The notes: a model not told the origin generated them from the letters alone. A stretch of 64,000 nt of DNA from Kushneria phosphatilytica (GCF_008247605.1 NZ_CP043420.1:2976001-3040000), one strand, 5' to 3'. Counted from the first letter of the stretch, positions 46,527-58,426 are shown. Numbers and translations: made by a program.

Positions 46527-47861
46527 TCAGCGCATGATGCCGCCGCTGCCATAGCCCTTGAGGTTGGACTTTTTCATCACCGATTCGTACTGATGTGACA
46601 TCAGATGCGACTGGACCTGCGACATGAAGTCCATGATGACCACCACCACGATCAGCAATGAAGTACCGCCGAAATAAAACGGTACCTGCCAGGCCACCAT
46701 CAGGAACTGGGGCATCAGCGATACCAGCGTGATGTAAAGAGCGCCGAACAGGGTCAGGCGCGTCATCACCTTGTCGATGTAGCGCGCGGTCTGCTCACCA
46801 GGGCGAATGCCGGGCAGAAATGCTCCTGACTTCTTCAGATTGTCGGCTACATCCTTCGGGTTGAAGACCAGTGCCGTATAGAAGAAGCAGAAGAACACCA
46901 CCGCTGCGGAGAACAGCAATATGTACAGCGGCTGTCCCGGCCCCAGCGCCTGGGAAACGGTTGTCAGCCACTCCATACCGGAGCCCTGGCCGAACCATTG
47001 GCCAATCGACGCCGGGAACAGCAGAATGCTGGAGGCGAAGATCGGCGGAATGACGCCGGCCATGTTGACCTTCATCGGCAAATAGCTGCTCTGGCCGGCA
47101 TACATCTTGTTGCCAACCTGACGCCGCGGATAATTGACCTTGATCCGCCGCTGACCACGCTCGATGAACACCACGAAGGCGACCGTGGCAATCGCCAGCG
47201 CTGCCAGAGCCAGCAGCGGCAGAACATTCCAGGCACCATTATTGCGTGCCAGTTCGAATGATTGCCCCAGCGCACTCGGCAGACCGGCCACAATACCAGC
47301 AAAGATGATCAGCGAAATACCATTGCCGATCCCCTTTTCGGTAATCTGCTCACCCAGCCACATCAGGAACACGGCGCCGGCCACGAACGTGACGACCGCT
47401 GTAAAGTAGAAGCTGAAATCAGCGTGATAGGCGACCCCATTGCTGACCAGTCCCACTGCCATACCGATCGACTGAATCAGTGCCAGCACCACGGTACCGT
47501 AGCGCGTGTACTGATTGATCTTGCGTCGGCCGGCCTCGCCTTCCTTCTTCAGCTGCTCGAGCTGCGGCGAGACCACGGTCAGGAGCTGCATGATAATCGA
47601 CGCGGAGATGTAGGGCATGATGCCCAGCGCGAAAATACTCATGCGCTGCAGGGCGCCACCCGAGAACATGTTGAACAGGCTCAGGATGGTGCCCTGGTTT
47701 TCCCTGAAAAGGGCAGCGAGCTGGTCAGGATCAATACCGGGCACCGGAATGTGGGCACCCAGACGGTACACCACAATCGCGATGAACACGAAGCGCAGGC
47801 GGGCCCAGAGTTCACTGAGTCCGCTCTGGGAGCCTGCCGGTACGTTTCCTGACTTGGCCAT
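46527..47861 (-). CDS. secY: Preprotein translocase subunit SecY
   Basis: A 444-residue channel protein of the Sec translocon with ten transmembrane helices. Typical segments include [12 protein letters not shown] near the start, [19 protein letters not shown] and the cytoplasmic loop [28 protein letters not shown]. Its start abuts the rplO stop, so translation is coupled. Works with SecE and SecG (not in window). Confidence 0.98.
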   Translation of the reverse strand: MAKSGNVPAGSQSGLSELWARLRFVFIAIVVYRLGAHIPVPGIDPDQLAALFRENQGTILSLFNMFSGGALQRMSIFALGIMPYISASIIMQLLTVVSPQLEQLKKEGEAGRRKINQYTRYGTVVLALIQSIGMAVGLVSNGVAYHADFSFYFTAVVTFVAGAVFLMWLGEQITEKGIGNGISLIIFAGIVAGLPSALGQSFELARNNGAWNVLPLLALAALAIATVAFVVFIERGQRRIKVNYPRRQVGNKMYAGQSSYLPMKVNMAGVIPPIFASSILLFPASIGQWFGQGSGMEWLTTVSQALGPGQPLYILLFSAAVVFFCFFYTALVFNPKDVADNLKKSGAFLPGIRPGEQTARYIDKVMTRLTLFGALYITLVSLMPQFLMVAWQVPFYFGGTSLLIVVVVIMDFMSQVQSHLMSHQYESVMKKSNLKGYGSGGIMR

Positions 47862-48302
47862 TTAGTCCTCGACCCTGCCGCCGGCCGCTTCGATTGCAGC
47901 CCGCGCGCCCTTGGTGACTTTCAGACCGCGCACGGTGATGGCCCGATCGAGCTCGCCGGCCAGCATGACGCGCGCATGGCGCGTGGCATTGCGCAGCACA
48001 TTGGCCTTCTTGAGACTTTCAAGATCGGCCACATCGCCTTCAACCTTTGCCAGCTCATGCAGCCTGACTTCTTCGGTAACCATCGCCTTGTGCGAGGTAA
48101 AACCGAACTTGGGCAGACGCCGCTGAAGCGGCATCTGTCCGCCTTCGAAGCCGGGCCGGATCGAACCGCCGCTGCGCGAGGCCTGACCCTTGTGACCACG
48201 GCCGGCGGTTTTGCCCAGCCCAGAGCCGATACCACGCCCGACCCGCTTGGCCGAATGCTTCGACCCCGGAGCAGGGCTGAGCGTATTGAGTTTCATCGTC
48301 AT
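47862..48302 (-). CDS. rplO: 50S ribosomal protein L15
   Basis: A 146-residue protein; core [36 protein letters not shown]. The ATG at 48302 overlaps the rpmD stop by 4 bp and has a GGAG site; the more usual MKLNTL start at 48296 lies two codons later and cannot be excluded. Confidence 0.97.
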   Translation of the reverse strand: MTMKLNTLSPAPGSKHSAKRVGRGIGSGLGKTAGRGHKGQASRSGGSIRPGFEGGQMPLQRRLPKFGFTSHKAMVTEEVRLHELAKVEGDVADLESLKKANVLRNATRHARVMLAGELDRAITVRGLKVTKGARAAIEAAGGRVED

Positions 48303-48487
48303 GATTGAGCTCCCTCGACGCGCACAAGGTAGTTCACCTTGTTGATCATGCCGCGAACAGCCGGGGTATCTTCCAGCTCAACGGTATGATTGATGCGACG
48401 CAGCCCCAGTCCACGGATTGTGGCCTTGTGCTTTTCGATAACACCAATGGTGCTGCGTACCTGAGTAACCCTGATCGTGGCAGACAT
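48299..48487 (-). CDS. rpmD: 50S ribosomal protein L30
   Basis: A 62-residue protein, [31 protein letters not shown] and [11 protein letters not shown]. The ATG at 48487 is preceded by GGAG at 8 bases; a GTG three codons upstream overlaps rpsE and is less likely. Confidence 0.96.
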   Translation of the reverse strand: MSATIRVTQVRSTIGVIEKHKATIRGLGLRRINHTVELEDTPAVRGMINKVNYLVRVEGAQS

Positions 48488-48492
48488 GACAT

Positions 48493-48996
48493 TCACTCCG
48501 TAATCGCTTCAACGGACAGACCGCGCTTGGCTGCCACATCGGCGGGTGAATGCATCGATGCCAGCCCCTTCACGGTGGCACGCACCACGTTGATCGGGTT
48601 GGTCGAACCATAACACTTCGCCAGGACGTCATGCACACCGGCCAGCTCGAGCACCGAGCGCATCGCACCACCGGCGATGATACCGGTACCTTCGGAAGCC
48701 GGCTGCATGTAAACCTTGGAAGCACCATGGTTGGCGCGTACCGGATACTGCAGGGTATGACCGCGCAATTCGACCTTGACCATGTTGCGATGCGCTTGGT
48801 CCATCGCCTTCTGAATCGCGACCGGCACTTCGCGTGCCTTGCCACGACCGAAGCCGACGCGGCCATTGCCGTCACCGACCACCGTCAGTGCGGTAAAGCC
48901 GAAGATACGGCCGCCCTTGACCACCTTGGCGACGCGGTTGATCTGAACCAGTTTTTCCTGCAGATCGCCGCTGCCGCGCTGTTCATTATTCGCCAT
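48493..48996 (-). CDS. rpsE: 30S ribosomal protein S5
   Basis: A 167-residue protein with the double-stranded RNA-binding-like part ([43 protein letters not shown]) and the C-terminal S5 fold. It controls decoding accuracy together with S4 and S12. 11 bp after rplR. Confidence 0.98.
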   Translation of the reverse strand: MANNEQRGSGDLQEKLVQINRVAKVVKGGRIFGFTALTVVGDGNGRVGFGRGKAREVPVAIQKAMDQAHRNMVKVELRGHTLQYPVRANHGASKVYMQPASEGTGIIAGGAMRSVLELAGVHDVLAKCYGSTNPINVVRATVKGLASMHSPADVAAKRGLSVEAITE

Positions 48997-49007
48997 CGTA
49001 GACCCCT

Positions 49008-49358
49008 TTAGAATTGCAGACCGCCTTCACGCGCGGCGTCGGCCAGGGCCTTGACGCGACCGTGATAGCGATAGCCGGACCGGTCGAAGGCCACCTGAGT
49101 GATGCCGGCTTCCTTCGCCCGCTCGGCCAGCAGCGTACCCACGCGTGCAGCCGCATCGGCATTGCCGGTCGCATCGCTGCGCAACGTCTTGTCGAGCGTC
49201 GAGGCACTGGCCAGCACCTGGCTGCCGTCGGCGGAAAAGATCTGAGCGTACATGTGACGCGGTGTACGGTTGACGCTCAGACGATAAATGCCAAGCTCGC
49301 GGATCTTGGCGCGCGTGCGGCGGGCACGACGGAGACGAGCTTCTTTCTTCGCGTTCAT
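49008..49358 (-). CDS. rplR: 50S ribosomal protein L18
   Basis: A 116-residue 5S rRNA-binding protein ([49 protein letters not shown]). It joins L5 and 5S rRNA in the central protuberance. Confidence 0.98.
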   Translation of the reverse strand: MNAKKEARLRRARRTRAKIRELGIYRLSVNRTPRHMYAQIFSADGSQVLASASTLDKTLRSDATGNADAAARVGTLLAERAKEAGITQVAFDRSGYRYHGRVKALADAAREGGLQF

Positions 49359-49367
49359 AACCCTGCC

Positions 49368-49898
49368 TTATTTCTTCTTGGCTTCTTTACGCCGGATGCG
49401 CTCATCGCCATACCGAACACCCTTGCCCTTATAGGGTTCGGGCGGACGGAAGGCGCGGATTTCGGCCGCCACCTGACCCAGAAGCTGCTTGTCGATGCTT
49501 TTGAGTACGATAGTGGTGTTACGCGGCGTCTCCACCGAGACACCTTCCGGCACCTGATACTCGATCGGGTGCGAGAAGCCAAGCGTAAGGTTGAGTGTCT
49601 GACCATTGGCCTGGGCGCGATAACCCACACCAGTGATCTCCAGTGTCTTGCTGAAGCCTTCGGTAACGCCAAGCACCATGTTGTTGACCAGCGCCCGGGT
49701 AGTACCGGCCATCGCCCAGCCACGCGCATTGTCGCTGGGGGCGAAGGTCAGCATACCGTCCTGCTGCTCGATCTTCACATCACGGTGGACGTTCATCTCC
49801 AGCTGCCCCTGACCGCCCTTGACGGTCAGTTGGTCACCCTCGAACGTGGCTTCCACGCCGCTGGGCAGTCTGATCGGATATCTTGCGATCCTGGACAT
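49368..49898 (-). CDS. rplF: 50S ribosomal protein L6
   Basis: A 176-residue protein with two L6 repeats; [31 protein letters not shown] and the C-terminal [27 protein letters not shown] RNA-binding end. Lies near the factor-binding site. Confidence 0.98.
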   Translation of the reverse strand: MSRIARYPIRLPSGVEATFEGDQLTVKGGQGQLEMNVHRDVKIEQQDGMLTFAPSDNARGWAMAGTTRALVNNMVLGVTEGFSKTLEITGVGYRAQANGQTLNLTLGFSHPIEYQVPEGVSVETPRNTTIVLKSIDKQLLGQVAAEIRAFRPPEPYKGKGVRYGDERIRRKEAKKK

Positions 49899-49907
49899 CT
49901 CTGACTC

Positions 49908-50300
49908 CTAGAATACGGTGCAGATGACTTCACCGCCGACGCCAGCCTGTCGGGCTGCGCGATCGGTCATCACCCCGTTGGAGGTGGAAACGATCGCAAC
50001 GCCCAGACCTTCAGCCACGCGCGGCAGCTCGTTCTTGCCCTTGTAGATGCGCAGGGACGGCCGCGAGACGCGCTGAATGTGCTCAATGACCGGCTTGCCT
50101 TCGAAGTACTTGAGCTCGATGGTCAGCTGGCTTTTGACGTCACCCTCGACGGAATAGTCGGCGATGTAGCCCTCTTCCTTCAGTACTCGCGCAACGTCAA
50201 CCTTGACCTTCGAGGAAGGCAGCGTCACCGATGCCTTGGTGGCCTGCTGCGCATTGCGGATACGGGTGAGCATATCCGCCAGAGTATCTTGCATGCTCAT
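49908..50300 (-). CDS. rpsH: 30S ribosomal protein S8
   Basis: A 130-residue protein ([49 protein letters not shown]). In E. coli S8 represses the spc operon at the rplE start; the operon has the same order here. Confidence 0.98.
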   Translation of the reverse strand: MSMQDTLADMLTRIRNAQQATKASVTLPSSKVKVDVARVLKEEGYIADYSVEGDVKSQLTIELKYFEGKPVIEHIQRVSRPSLRIYKGKNELPRVAEGLGVAIVSTSNGVMTDRAARQAGVGGEVICTVF

Positions 50301-50320
50301 TGATGGCGCTCCTGAAGCGA

Positions 50321-50626
50321 TTACCAGCTGGACTTGGTCAAGCCCGGTACATCGCCGCGCATCGCTGCTTCACGCAGCTTGTTACGTGCAAGACCGAACT
50401 TGTTGTAGTAGCCGTGAGGACGGCCGGTGATCCGGCAGCGGTTACGCCGACGGACCGGGCTGGAATCGCGTGGGAGCTTCTGCAGTTGCAGTTGCGCCTC
50501 GAAGCGATCTTCTTCCGTCGTATTGACGTCATGAATGATCGCCTTGAGCTCAGCGCGGCGAGCTGCATACTTTTTGATCAGCTCGTCACGCTTGAGTTCA
50601 CGCTGGACCATGCTTTTCTTTGCCAT
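50321..50626 (-). CDS. rpsN: 30S ribosomal protein S14 (zinc-free type)
   Basis: A 101-residue protein, [27 protein letters not shown] and [45 protein letters not shown] end (only one Cys). The long form without the CxxC zinc set, as in E. coli. Confidence 0.98.
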   Translation of the reverse strand: MAKKSMVQRELKRDELIKKYAARRAELKAIIHDVNTTEEDRFEAQLQLQKLPRDSSPVRRRNRCRITGRPHGYYNKFGLARNKLREAAMRGDVPGLTKSSW

Positions 50627-50636
50627 GATTACACCT

Positions 50637-51176
50637 TTATTTCCGGAAGGGGAAGCTCAGCGCGCCGAGCAGCGCACGGCCTTCTTCATCGGTGCCGGCG
50701 GTCGTGGTGATCGTGATGTCCAGCCCGCGAATGCGATCTACCTTGTCGTACTCGATTTCCGGGAAGATGATCTGCTCGCGCACACCCATGGAGTAATTGC
50801 CGCGCCCATCAAAGGCACGCGGATTGAGGCCACGGAAATCACGAATACGCGGGATAGCCACATTAACCAGACGGTCAAGGAAATCCCACATACGTTCGCG
50901 ACGCAGAGTCACCTTGAGACCGATCGGCCAGCCTTCGCGAACCTTGAAGCCGGCAACGGATTTGCGCGCCTTGGTCACGATTGGCTTCTGACCGGAAAGC
51001 TTCTCCAGATCGGACGCCGCGTTATCGATCAGCCTCTTATCGCTGGTCGCTTCGCCGATGCCCATGTTCAGCGTCACTTTCGTGATGCGCGGCACCTGCA
51101 TTACGTTGGCATAGCCGAACTGCTCGTTGAGCGCGGCCTTAGCCTCGTCACTGTATTGCTGTTTCAAGTTCGCCAT
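50637..51176 (-). CDS. rplE: 50S ribosomal protein L5
   Basis: A 179-residue protein that binds 5S r[42 protein letters not shown] and [24 protein letters not shown] are diagnostic. It contacts the P-site tRNA. Confidence 0.98.
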   Translation of the reverse strand: MANLKQQYSDEAKAALNEQFGYANVMQVPRITKVTLNMGIGEATSDKRLIDNAASDLEKLSGQKPIVTKARKSVAGFKVREGWPIGLKVTLRRERMWDFLDRLVNVAIPRIRDFRGLNPRAFDGRGNYSMGVREQIIFPEIEYDKVDRIRGLDITITTTAGTDEEGRALLGALSFPFRK

Positions 51177-51194
51177 GTTGCTACTCGACTCGCG

Positions 51195-51512
51195 TTAGGC
51201 GTCGATCTGCTTCTGCGTCGACCTGTAGATACGGACCTTGGTACCGTCCTCTTTCACCTCGAAGCCGACACGATCGGCACGTCCGGTCTCCGCGTTGAAG
51301 ATGGCGACGTTGGATCCGTGAATCGGCGCCTCGCGCTCGACGATACCACCCTGATTTCCCGCCATCGGGTTGGGGCGGGTGTGACGTTTGATCATGTTCA
51401 CACCCGAGACGACAAAACGGCCGTCCTGCAGCACTCGTTTAATAGTGCCACGCTTCCCCTTGTCCTTGCCGGCGATGACGATGACTTCATCGTCACGTTT
51501 GATCTTGCGCAT
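51195..51512 (-). CDS. rplX: 50S ribosomal protein L24
   Basis: A 105-residue assembly-initiator protein with a KOW motif ([43 protein letters not shown]). It lies between rplN and rplE. Confidence 0.98.
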   Translation of the reverse strand: MRKIKRDDEVIVIAGKDKGKRGTIKRVLQDGRFVVSGVNMIKRHTRPNPMAGNQGGIVEREAPIHGSNVAIFNAETGRADRVGFEVKEDGTKVRIYRSTQKQIDA

Positions 51513-51528
51513 GGTTCTGCCTCGCTCC

Positions 51529-51900
51529 TTACAGCACTTCGGGCGCCAGGGAGATGATCTTCATGAACTTCTCGTTACGAAGTTCACGCGTCACCGGCCC
51601 GAAGATACGCGTGCCAATCGGCTGTTCATTGGCGTTGTTCAACAGAACCGCCGCATTGCCATCGAAGCGGATCAGCGAACCATCCGGGCGGCGGACACCG
51701 CTACGTGTACGTACCACAACGGCCTTGAGCACCTGGCCCTTTTTGACACGGCCGCGTGGAATCGCTTCCTTGACCGTCACTTTAATGACGTCGCCTACAC
51801 GCGCGTAGCGGCGGTGAGAGCCGCCCAGCACCTTGATGCACTGGACGCGGCGTGCGCCACTGTTGTCAGCGACGTCCAGCATTGTCTGTGTCTGAATCAT
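51529..51900 (-). CDS. rplN: 50S ribosomal protein L14
   Basis: A 123-residue protein, [33 protein letters not shown]. First gene of the spc set; the 50-bp gap after rpsQ has no clear sigma70 promoter, so it may be read through from the S10 promoter. It contacts S19-side bridges. Confidence 0.98.
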   Translation of the reverse strand: MIQTQTMLDVADNSGARRVQCIKVLGGSHRRYARVGDVIKVTVKEAIPRGRVKKGQVLKAVVVRTRSGVRRPDGSLIRFDGNAAVLLNNANEQPIGTRIFGPVTRELRNEKFMKIISLAPEVL

Positions 51901-51950
51901 CGGTTATCTCCGAACCTGAACTGATGCACGAGTCGGGCGCCTTTGGGCAG

Positions 51951-52211
51951 TTAGCCCTTCGCCTGCTCGACTACTTCAACCAGTGTCCAGGCCTTGTGTT
52001 TCGAAATCGGCCGGCACTCTTCAATCGAGACCATGTCACCGACGTGAGCCTGGTTGGTTTCATCGTGAGCATGCAGTCGGGTGGAGCGCTTCATGATCTT
52101 GCCATAAAGCGGATGCGGTTCCCGGCGCTCGATCAGCACGACGATGGATTTTTCCATCCGATCGCTCACCACCCTGCCGGTGAGCCTACGGGTATTCTTT
52201 GCTTCGGCCAT
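51951..52211 (-). CDS. rpsQ: 30S ribosomal protein S17
   Basis: An 86-residue OB-fold 16S-binding protein: [44 protein letters not shown]. Last gene of the S10 set, 2 bp after rpmC. Confidence 0.98.
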   Translation of the reverse strand: MAEAKNTRRLTGRVVSDRMEKSIVVLIERREPHPLYGKIMKRSTRLHAHDETNQAHVGDMVSIEECRPISKHKAWTLVEVVEQAKG

Positions 52212-52213
52212 GT

Positions 52214-52405
52214 TCAGTTACCTGATTTCTGGTTGAGCACAGTCTTGACGCGTGCGATATCACGACGCACCTGCTTGAGCAGATGGGTCTGGCTCAACTG
52301 GCCGGTCGCTTTCTGCATGCGCAGATTGAATTGCTCGCGCAGCAGTTCGAAAAGCTGCTCGTTGAGCGATTCGGTCGACTTGTCACGAAGTTCCTGTGCT
52401 TTCAT
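52214..52405 (-). CDS. rpmC: 50S ribosomal protein L29
   Basis: A 63-residue two-helix protein ([41 protein letters not shown]). Its ATG shares one base with the rplP stop (TAATG), so translation is coupled. Sits at the exit tunnel. Confidence 0.98.
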   Translation of the reverse strand: MKAQELRDKSTESLNEQLFELLREQFNLRMQKATGQLSQTHLLKQVRRDIARVKTVLNQKSGN

Positions 52406-52818
52406 TACATCACCGTCCGTTTTACAAAGGTGGTGGCAATGGGCATTTTCTGCGCTGCCAGACGGAAGGCCTCACGAGCCAGCTCTTCGGAAACGCCTTC
52501 GATCTCGTAGAGGACCTTGCCCGGCTGGATCTGGGCAACCCAGTACTCGACGGAGCCCTTGCCCTTACCCATACGGACTTCAAGCGGCTTTTCGGAGATC
52601 GGCTTGTCGGGAAATACCCGAATCCAGATCTTGCCGCCACGCTTTACGTGACGAGTGATGGCACGACGACCGGCCTCGATCTGGCGGGCAGTGATCTGAC
52701 CACGCCCGGTTGCCTTGAGGCCAAACTCGCCGAAGCTGACACTGCTGCCGCGGTGCGCCAGGCCACGATTGCGGCCCTTTTGCTGTTTGCGGAACTTGGT
52801 ACGCTTGGGCTGTAACAT
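52405..52818 (-). CDS. rplP: 50S ribosomal protein L16
   Basis: A 137-residue protein; [36 protein letters not shown] and [20 protein letters not shown] core. Needed for A-site tRNA placement. The frame is complete and shares a base with rpmC. Confidence 0.98.
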   Translation of the reverse strand: MLQPKRTKFRKQQKGRNRGLAHRGSSVSFGEFGLKATGRGQITARQIEAGRRAITRHVKRGGKIWIRVFPDKPISEKPLEVRMGKGKGSVEYWVAQIQPGKVLYEIEGVSEELAREAFRLAAQKMPIATTFVKRTVM

Positions 52819-52829
52819 CGCCTATCCCC

Positions 52830-53534
52830 TTACCTGGAGCCTTTCTTCTTGGGTGCCGGCTGCTGCTGCTGAGACTGCTTCTGCCTGGCCCGAACTTCCT
52901 CGATACCACCGAGGATTTCACCCTTGAAGATCCATACCTTGACGCCGATGACACCGTAAGTGGTGTGCGCCTCATGAACCGAGAAATCGATATCGGCACG
53001 CAGGGTATGAAGGGGAACACGACCTTCACGATACCACTCGGTCCGTGCAATTTCGGCACCACCGAGACGGCCGGAAAGCTGAATCCGGATACCCTTGGCA
53101 CCGAGACGCATGGCGTTCTGCACTGCACGCTTCATGGCACGGCGGAACATCACACGGCGCTCGAGCTGACCGGCAACATTCTGCGCTACCAGAGAGGCGT
53201 CAAGCTCAGGCTTGCGCACTTCTTCGATATTGACGTGCACCGGCACGCCCATCATCTGCGTCAGATCGCGACGCAGACGATCCACATCCTCGCCCTTCTT
53301 GCCGATCACGATCCCCGGACGGGCCGTATGGATAGTGATTCGAGCATTATTGGCAGGACGTTCGATCTGAATGCGGCTGACGGAAGCGTTTTTCAGGCGC
53401 TCCGACAGGAAACGACGTACTTCCAGATCGTTGTTCAGCTTGTCGGCATAGGCACCGCCTTCGGCATACCACACGGAAGTGTGGTCCTTGACGATACCGA
53501 GACGAATCCCGACTGGATTGACTTTCTGACCCAT
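52830..53534 (-). CDS. rpsC: 30S ribosomal protein S3
   Basis: A 234-residue protein with KH domain ([16 protein letters not shown]) and [24 protein letters not shown] start. Ends in a Gln-rich basic tail ([17 protein letters not shown]). Part of the mRNA entry channel. Confidence 0.98.
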   Translation of the reverse strand: MGQKVNPVGIRLGIVKDHTSVWYAEGGAYADKLNNDLEVRRFLSERLKNASVSRIQIERPANNARITIHTARPGIVIGKKGEDVDRLRRDLTQMMGVPVHVNIEEVRKPELDASLVAQNVAGQLERRVMFRRAMKRAVQNAMRLGAKGIRIQLSGRLGGAEIARTEWYREGRVPLHTLRADIDFSVHEAHTTYGVIGVKVWIFKGEILGGIEEVRARQKQSQQQQPAPKKKGSR

Positions 53535-53545
53535 CTGGTCGACTC

Positions 53546-53881
53546 CTACTTCTCGGCTACCTTGACGGTGATATGGCAGGTGCGCTTCATGATGCGATCA
53601 GCTCGGCCCTTGGCGCGCGGCTGGATACGCTTGAGCGTCGTGCCCTCATCGACACAGATGGTCGAGACGCGGAGCTCGTCGATGTCCATGCCGTTGTTTT
53701 CTTCCGCGTTTGCGATCGCCGACTTCAACACCTGGCGCACCACATGGGCCGCCTTCTTGGGGCTGAAGCTCAGCACATCAAGCGCCTCGGCTACCGACTT
53801 GCCCCGCACCTGATCGGCCACGAGACGAGCCTTCTGGGCGGACAGCCGAGCGCCGCGCAATTTTGCAGCTACTTCTTCCAT
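53546..53881 (-). CDS. rplV: 50S ribosomal protein L22
   Basis: A 111-residue protein, [40 protein letters not shown]; its beta-hairpin lines the exit tunnel and is a macrolide-resistance site. The sequence there ([13 protein letters not shown]) looks wild type. Confidence 0.98.
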   Translation of the reverse strand: MEEVAAKLRGARLSAQKARLVADQVRGKSVAEALDVLSFSPKKAAHVVRQVLKSAIANAEENNGMDIDELRVSTICVDEGTTLKRIQPRAKGRADRIMKRTCHITVKVAEK

Positions 53882-53895
53882 TGCAGTCCTCTCCC

Positions 53896-54171
53896 TTACC
53901 GCCGGGCTTTCTTGTCAGCCGCATGACCGCGGTAGGTGCGGGTGGCAGCGAATTCGCCAAGCTTGTGACCGACCATCTCTTCAGAGACATGGACCGGCAC
54001 ATGCTGACGACCGTTGTGGACGGCGATGGTGAGCCCGACCATATTGGGCAGGATCATCGAACGACGCGACCAGGTCTTGATCGGTTTACGGTCGTTCTTT
54101 TCCGCAGCCGTCTCGACCTTCTTCAACAGGTGAAGGTCAATAAAAGGACCTTTCTTGAGTGAACGTGGCAC
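53896..54171 (-). CDS. rpsS: 30S ribosomal protein S19
   Basis: A 91-residue protein, [22 protein letters not shown] and [24 protein letters not shown]. Head-domain protein partnered with S13. Confidence 0.98.
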   Translation of the reverse strand: MPRSLKKGPFIDLHLLKKVETAAEKNDRKPIKTWSRRSMILPNMVGLTIAVHNGRQHVPVHVSEEMVGHKLGEFAATRTYRGHAADKKARR

Positions 54172-54213
54172 AGCCGTTACCCCTTAAAACTGGTGTTTGC
54201 CTGGTGGCACCGA

Positions 54214-55044
54214 TTACCTGGACTTGTTGCGACGACGCACGATCAGCTTGTCGGTACGCTTGTTCTTGCGCGTCTTGTGGCCCTTGGTCGGAATGCCCCA
54301 CGGACTGACCGGGTGACGACCGCCACTGGTCCGGCCCTCACCACCACCATGCGGGTGGTCAACCGGGTTCATGGCCACACCGCGCACGGTCGGGCGTACG
54401 CCTTTCCAGCGCTTGGCACCGGCCTTGCCGAGCTGCGCAAGGCTGTGCTCGGAATTGCCGACTTCGCCCAGGGTTGCACGGCATTCGGAGAGAATACGAC
54501 GCATCTCGCCGCTACGCAGACGCACGGTCGCGTAATTCCCTTCACGAGCCACCAATTGAGCACTGGCACCTGCACTGCGCACCAGCTGGCCACCCTTGCC
54601 GGGCTTGAGCTCGATGCAGTGAATGGTGGAACCCAGCGGAATATTACGCAGCGGAAGAGCATTACCGCGGCGAATCGGCGCATTGACACCCGATTCCAGC
54701 CGGTCGCCTGCTTTCACATCACGTGGTGCGAGAATGTAACGACGCTCACCGTCCACATACTTCAGCAGGGCAATGTGCGCACTACGGTTCGGGTCATATT
54801 CCACGCGCTCAACAATGGCCGGAACGCCATCCTTGTTACGCTTGAAATCGACCAGACGATAGTGCTGACGATTGCCACCACCGATATGACGAGTGGTAAT
54901 GCGCCCATGGTTATTACGACCGCCGCTGCGCGACTGGACTTCAACCAGCGGGGCATGCGGACGACCCTTGTAAAGGTCCGCATTAACGATCTTGACCTTG
55001 TGGCGACGACCGGCGGACGTGGGTTTGGTTTTGACTACTGCCAT
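54214..55044 (-). CDS. rplB: 50S ribosomal protein L2
   Basis: A 276-residue protein near the peptidyl-transferase centre: [21 protein letters not shown] start, the [23 protein letters not shown] signature with the essential His, and a basic tail. The start at 55044 is the family start; the frame is open 17 codons upstream into rplW. Confidence 0.98.
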   Translation of the reverse strand: MAVVKTKPTSAGRRHKVKIVNADLYKGRPHAPLVEVQSRSGGRNNHGRITTRHIGGGNRQHYRLVDFKRNKDGVPAIVERVEYDPNRSAHIALLKYVDGERRYILAPRDVKAGDRLESGVNAPIRRGNALPLRNIPLGSTIHCIELKPGKGGQLVRSAGASAQLVAREGNYATVRLRSGEMRRILSECRATLGEVGNSEHSLAQLGKAGAKRWKGVRPTVRGVAMNPVDHPHGGGEGRTSGGRHPVSPWGIPTKGHKTRKNKRTDKLIVRRRNKSR

Positions 55045-55060
55045 GATCCGTTCTCCTGCC

Positions 55061-55357
55061 TCACTCGGTGCCGGTGAAGTCTTCGAGGGTCTCACCCGGT
55101 GCCAGGGTCACATAAGCCTTGCGATAGCCACTGCGCAGGCCTTCGCCGCGCACGCTGCGCTTGGTCTTGCCCTTCATGTTGAGCACCTGCACCTGCTCGA
55201 CCTTCTTGTCGAACAGTGCCTCGACGGCCTTTTTGATTTCCGGTTTGGTCGCATCACGCGCCACCTTGAACACATACTGATTGTTCTCGGCGGCCATGGC
55301 GGCCTTCTCGGTCATGTGCGGCCCGAGCAGCACCTTGAATACGCGTTCCTGGTTCAT
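55061..55357 (-). CDS. rplW: 50S ribosomal protein L23
   Basis: A 98-residue protein, [45 protein letters not shown]. Docking site for trigger factor and SRP. Overlaps rplD by 4 bp (ATGA). Confidence 0.98.
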   Translation of the reverse strand: MNQERVFKVLLGPHMTEKAAMAAENNQYVFKVARDATKPEIKKAVEALFDKKVEQVQVLNMKGKTKRSVRGEGLRSGYRKAYVTLAPGETLEDFTGTE

Positions 55358-55962
55358 CCCAGCTTCTCCTCGAACTTGCGCAGCGCAGGTACGGTCATCA
55401 GCACCTTGTCAAAGGCGACCAGACTGACAGGGTCGGCACTGGAAGCCTCGACCACGGCCACGTTGGGAATGTTGCGCGCCGCCAGGTAGAGGTTATCGTC
55501 GACCTCATCGGTCACGATCAGCACCCGATCCAGCCCCAGCTCGGTCAGCTTGCCAACCAGCTGCCGGGTCTTCGGAGAGTCCACACCAAAGCTGTCCACG
55601 GCGACCAGGCGATCCTGACGCACGAGCTCGGAGAGAATGGAACGCATCGCAGCGCGATACATCTTGCGGTTGACCTTTTGCGAGTGGTCCTGAGGACGCG
55701 CTGCAAAGGTCACGCCACCGGTACGCCAGATCGGCGAACGGATAGAGCCGGCTCGAGCACGACCGGTACCCTTCTGACGCCACGGCTTCTTGCCGCCACC
55801 GCTGACTTCACTGCGGTTCTTCTGCGCCCGGGTACCCTGACGAGCACCAGCCATATAGGCGGTCACGACCTGATGCACGAGAGACTCGTTGAACTCCCGC
55901 CCAAATGTCGCATCGGACAGCTCGACGGCACCGGCATCTGCGCCTGAAAGATTGAAATTCAT
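55354..55962 (-). CDS. rplD: 50S ribosomal protein L4
   Basis: A 202-residue protein with [37 protein letters not shown], the extended tunnel loop. In E. coli L4 represses the S10 operon through the rpsJ leader; the leader here is only about 75 nt. Confidence 0.98.
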   Translation of the reverse strand: MNFNLSGADAGAVELSDATFGREFNESLVHQVVTAYMAGARQGTRAQKNRSEVSGGGKKPWRQKGTGRARAGSIRSPIWRTGGVTFAARPQDHSQKVNRKMYRAAMRSILSELVRQDRLVAVDSFGVDSPKTRQLVGKLTELGLDRVLIVTDEVDDNLYLAARNIPNVAVVEASSADPVSLVAFDKVLMTVPALRKFEEKLG

Positions 55963-55973
55963 CGTTTTACCCC

Positions 55974-56612
55974 TCAGCGAGCTTTCACGGCACTGCGAAC
56001 GATCACTTCGCTACCGGTATGACCGGGCACCGAGCCCTTGACCAGTAGCAGATTGCGTTCGGCATCAACACGCACGACTTCCAGCCCCTGAACGGTGACG
56101 CGCTCATTACCGAGCTGGCCGGCCATTTTCTTGCCCTTGAAAACACGACCGGGGGTCTGGCACTGACCAATCGAGCCGGGAGCGCGATGCGACAGGGAGT
56201 TGCCGTGAGTATTGTCCTGGGTGCGGAAGTTCCAGCGCTTGACGGCGCCCTGATAACCCTTGCCCTTGGACTTGCCGATAACGTCAATGCGCTGACCGGC
56301 TTCGAAGAGGGATACATTGAATTCGCTACCGACCGAGGGATCCTCGTCGGCGTCGGCAAGACGGAATTCCGTCATTGACCGACCGGCTTCGACACCTGCC
56401 TGTGCAAACTGGCCGGCGACGGCGCGGGTGAGATGCTTGGACTTGCGGGAACCGGTTGTTACCTGCACCGCGCGATAACCGTCACGCTCCAGCGTTCTGA
56501 CAGCGGTAACGCGGTTAGGCTCAACCTCAATAACGGTTACGGGCACGGAGGCCCCGGCTTCGGTGAAGATACGGGTCATACCGCTCTTCCTGCCGACCAA
56601 ACCGATGGACAT
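55974..56612 (-). CDS. rplC: 50S ribosomal protein L3
   Basis: A 212-residue protein, [36 protein letters not shown] and the [30 protein letters not shown] loop with the Gln that is methylated in E. coli L3. Preceded by a strong AAAGGAG site and an unusually long 138-bp gap from rpsJ. Confidence 0.98.
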   Translation of the reverse strand: MSIGLVGRKSGMTRIFTEAGASVPVTVIEVEPNRVTAVRTLERDGYRAVQVTTGSRKSKHLTRAVAGQFAQAGVEAGRSMTEFRLADADEDPSVGSEFNVSLFEAGQRIDVIGKSKGKGYQGAVKRWNFRTQDNTHGNSLSHRAPGSIGQCQTPGRVFKGKKMAGQLGNERVTVQGLEVVRVDAERNLLLVKGSVPGHTGSEVIVRSAVKAR

Positions 56613-56750
56613 GTTAAGTCTCCTTTAGTGTACGGGGCTATCACCCGCTATGGCTGCCCTTTCCAGAGCATTCCACTAGCACATTGTGTGACGCCGTCCC
56701 GGCGTGGCGACCGGCCCCGTCTGGCCTGCCGCAAAGTGACTAGTGTGGTT

Positions 56751-57062
56751 TCAATCAACCTTGATCTGGACGTCGACACCGGCGGCCAGATCGAGCTTCA
56801 TCAACGCATCGACCGTTTTTTCGGTCGGCTCAACGATATCCAGCACACGCTTGTGTGTCCGGATCTCATACTGATCGCGCGCATCCTTGTTAACGTGCGG
56901 CGAAATCAGGATGGTATAACGCTCCCGATTGGTCGGCAGCGGAATCGGACCACGCACCTGTGCACCGGTCCGCTTCGCGGTATCCACGATTTCCTGTGCG
57001 GACTGATCGATCAGGCGATGGTCGAATGCCTTCAACCGGATGCGGATTTTCTGGTTCTGCAT
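56751..57062 (-). CDS. rpsJ: 30S ribosomal protein S10
   Basis: A 103-residue protein, [44 protein letters not shown]. First gene of the S10 operon; also the NusE factor in antitermination. The start at 57062 is the family start. Confidence 0.98.
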   Translation of the reverse strand: MQNQKIRIRLKAFDHRLIDQSAQEIVDTAKRTGAQVRGPIPLPTNRERYTILISPHVNKDARDQYEIRTHKRVLDIVEPTEKTVDALMKLDLAAGVDVQIKVD

Positions 57063-57142
57063 TGCCCATAGCTCCAACGGATTCGGACTACCTCGGCGCC
57101 GATGGGCGCAGTGACCGCCTACGCACGCCAGAAAGGACGCGC

Positions 57143-57171
57143 ATTATAAGCAGTCCACAGCGAGGTGTCAA
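57143..57171 (-). promoter_or_regulatory. Consensus sigma70 promoter of the S10 operon
   Basis: On the minus strand a perfect TTGACA (57166-57171), 17-bp spacer and perfect TATAAT (57143-57148). Transcript start would be near 57136, leaving a leader of about 75 nt before rpsJ. Confidence 0.88.
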
Positions 57172-57181
57172 ACTGGCACAA

Positions 57182-57214
57182 GACAGGGGGCCCCCTTCCG
57201 GAGACCCCCTGAGA
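57182..57214 (-). terminator. Possible terminator of the str operon after tuf
   Basis: A GC-rich stem (CAGGGGG with CCCCCTG on the minus strand, 57184-57212) 20 bp past the tuf stop; the following T run is poor. Just upstream of the S10 promoter. Confidence 0.5.
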
Positions 57215-57232
57215 TATCGAACGACTCGATGC

Positions 57233-58426
57233 TTACTGGATGATCTTGGCGACCACGCCAGCGCCGACGGTACGGCCGCCTTCGCGAATGGCGAAGCGCA
57301 GACCGTCTTCCATGGCGATCGGAGCAATCAGGGTTACGGTCAGCTTGACGTTATCGCCAGGCATAACCATTTCCACACCTTCCGGCAGCTCACAGGTACC
57401 GGTCACGTCAGTGGTCCGGAAGTAGAACTGCGGACGATAGCCCTTGAAGAAGGGCGTATGACGACCGCCTTCGTCCTTGGACAGAATATAGACTTCCGAC
57501 TCGAACACGGTATGCGGAGTGATGGAGCCCGGCTGCGCCAGAACCTGACCACGCTCGACATCGTCGCGCTTGGTACCACGCAGCAGCGCACCGATGTTCT
57601 CGCCTGCACGACCTTCGTCGAGCAGCTTGCGGAACATCTCGACACCGGTGACGGTAGTCTTGACGGTGTCATGCAGACCGACGATTTCGACTTCAGAGCC
57701 GGACTTGATGATACCGCGCTCGACACGGCCAGTCACAACGGTACCACGACCGGAGATCGAGAAGACGTCCTCGATCGGCATCAGGAACGGCTGATCGATG
57801 GCACGCTCCGGCTCGGGAATGTACTCGTCCATGGCACGAACCAGGTTGGCCACGGCAGTGGTACCCATGCCGTTGTCGTCCTTGCCTTCCAGAGCCATCA
57901 GCGCGGAACCGACGATGATCGGGGTGTCGTCGCCCGGGAAGTCGTATTCGCTGAGCAGCTCACGCACTTCCATCTCGACCAGCTCAAGCAGCTCTTCGTC
58001 GTCGACCATGTCGGCCTTGTTCAGGAACACGACGATGAACGGAACGCCGACCTGACGCGACAGCAGGATGTGCTCGCGAGTCTGCGGCATCGGGCCATCA
58101 GCGGCCGAGCAGACCAGAATGGCACCATCCATCTGTGCCGCACCGGTGATCATGTTCTTGACATAGTCAGCGTGGCCGGGGCAGTCGACGTGCGCGTAGT
58201 GGCGAACCTCGGACTGGTACTCGACGTGGGCGGTCGCGATGGTGATACCGCGCTCACGCTCTTCCGGTGCATTGTCGATGGTGTCGAACTGGCGCCACTC
58301 GCCACCGAAGACCTCGGCGGACACGCGGGTCAGAGCCGCCGTCAGGGTCGTCTTGCCGTGGTCGACGTGACCGATGGTGCCGACGTTGACGTGCGTCTTG
58401 GAACGTTCAAATTTTTCCTTGGCCAC
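57233..58426 (-). CDS. tuf: Elongation factor Tu
   Basis: A 397-residue GTPase carrying aminoacyl-tRNA to the A site. G motifs are [19 protein letters not shown] and [10 protein letters not shown]. Starts [26 protein letters not shown]. It is last in the rpsL-rpsG-fusA-tuf unit, 31 bp after fusA. A second tuf copy, if any, would be near rplK outside this window. Confidence 0.99.
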   Translation of the reverse strand: MAKEKFERSKTHVNVGTIGHVDHGKTTLTAALTRVSAEVFGGEWRQFDTIDNAPEERERGITIATAHVEYQSEVRHYAHVDCPGHADYVKNMITGAAQMDGAILVCSAADGPMPQTREHILLSRQVGVPFIVVFLNKADMVDDEELLELVEMEVRELLSEYDFPGDDTPIIVGSALMALEGKDDNGMGTTAVANLVRAMDEYIPEPERAIDQPFLMPIEDVFSISGRGTVVTGRVERGIIKSGSEVEIVGLHDTVKTTVTGVEMFRKLLDEGRAGENIGALLRGTKRDDVERGQVLAQPGSITPHTVFESEVYILSKDEGGRHTPFFKGYRPQFYFRTTDVTGTCELPEGVEMVMPGDNVKLTVTLIAPIAMEDGLRFAIREGGRTVGAGVVAKIIQ

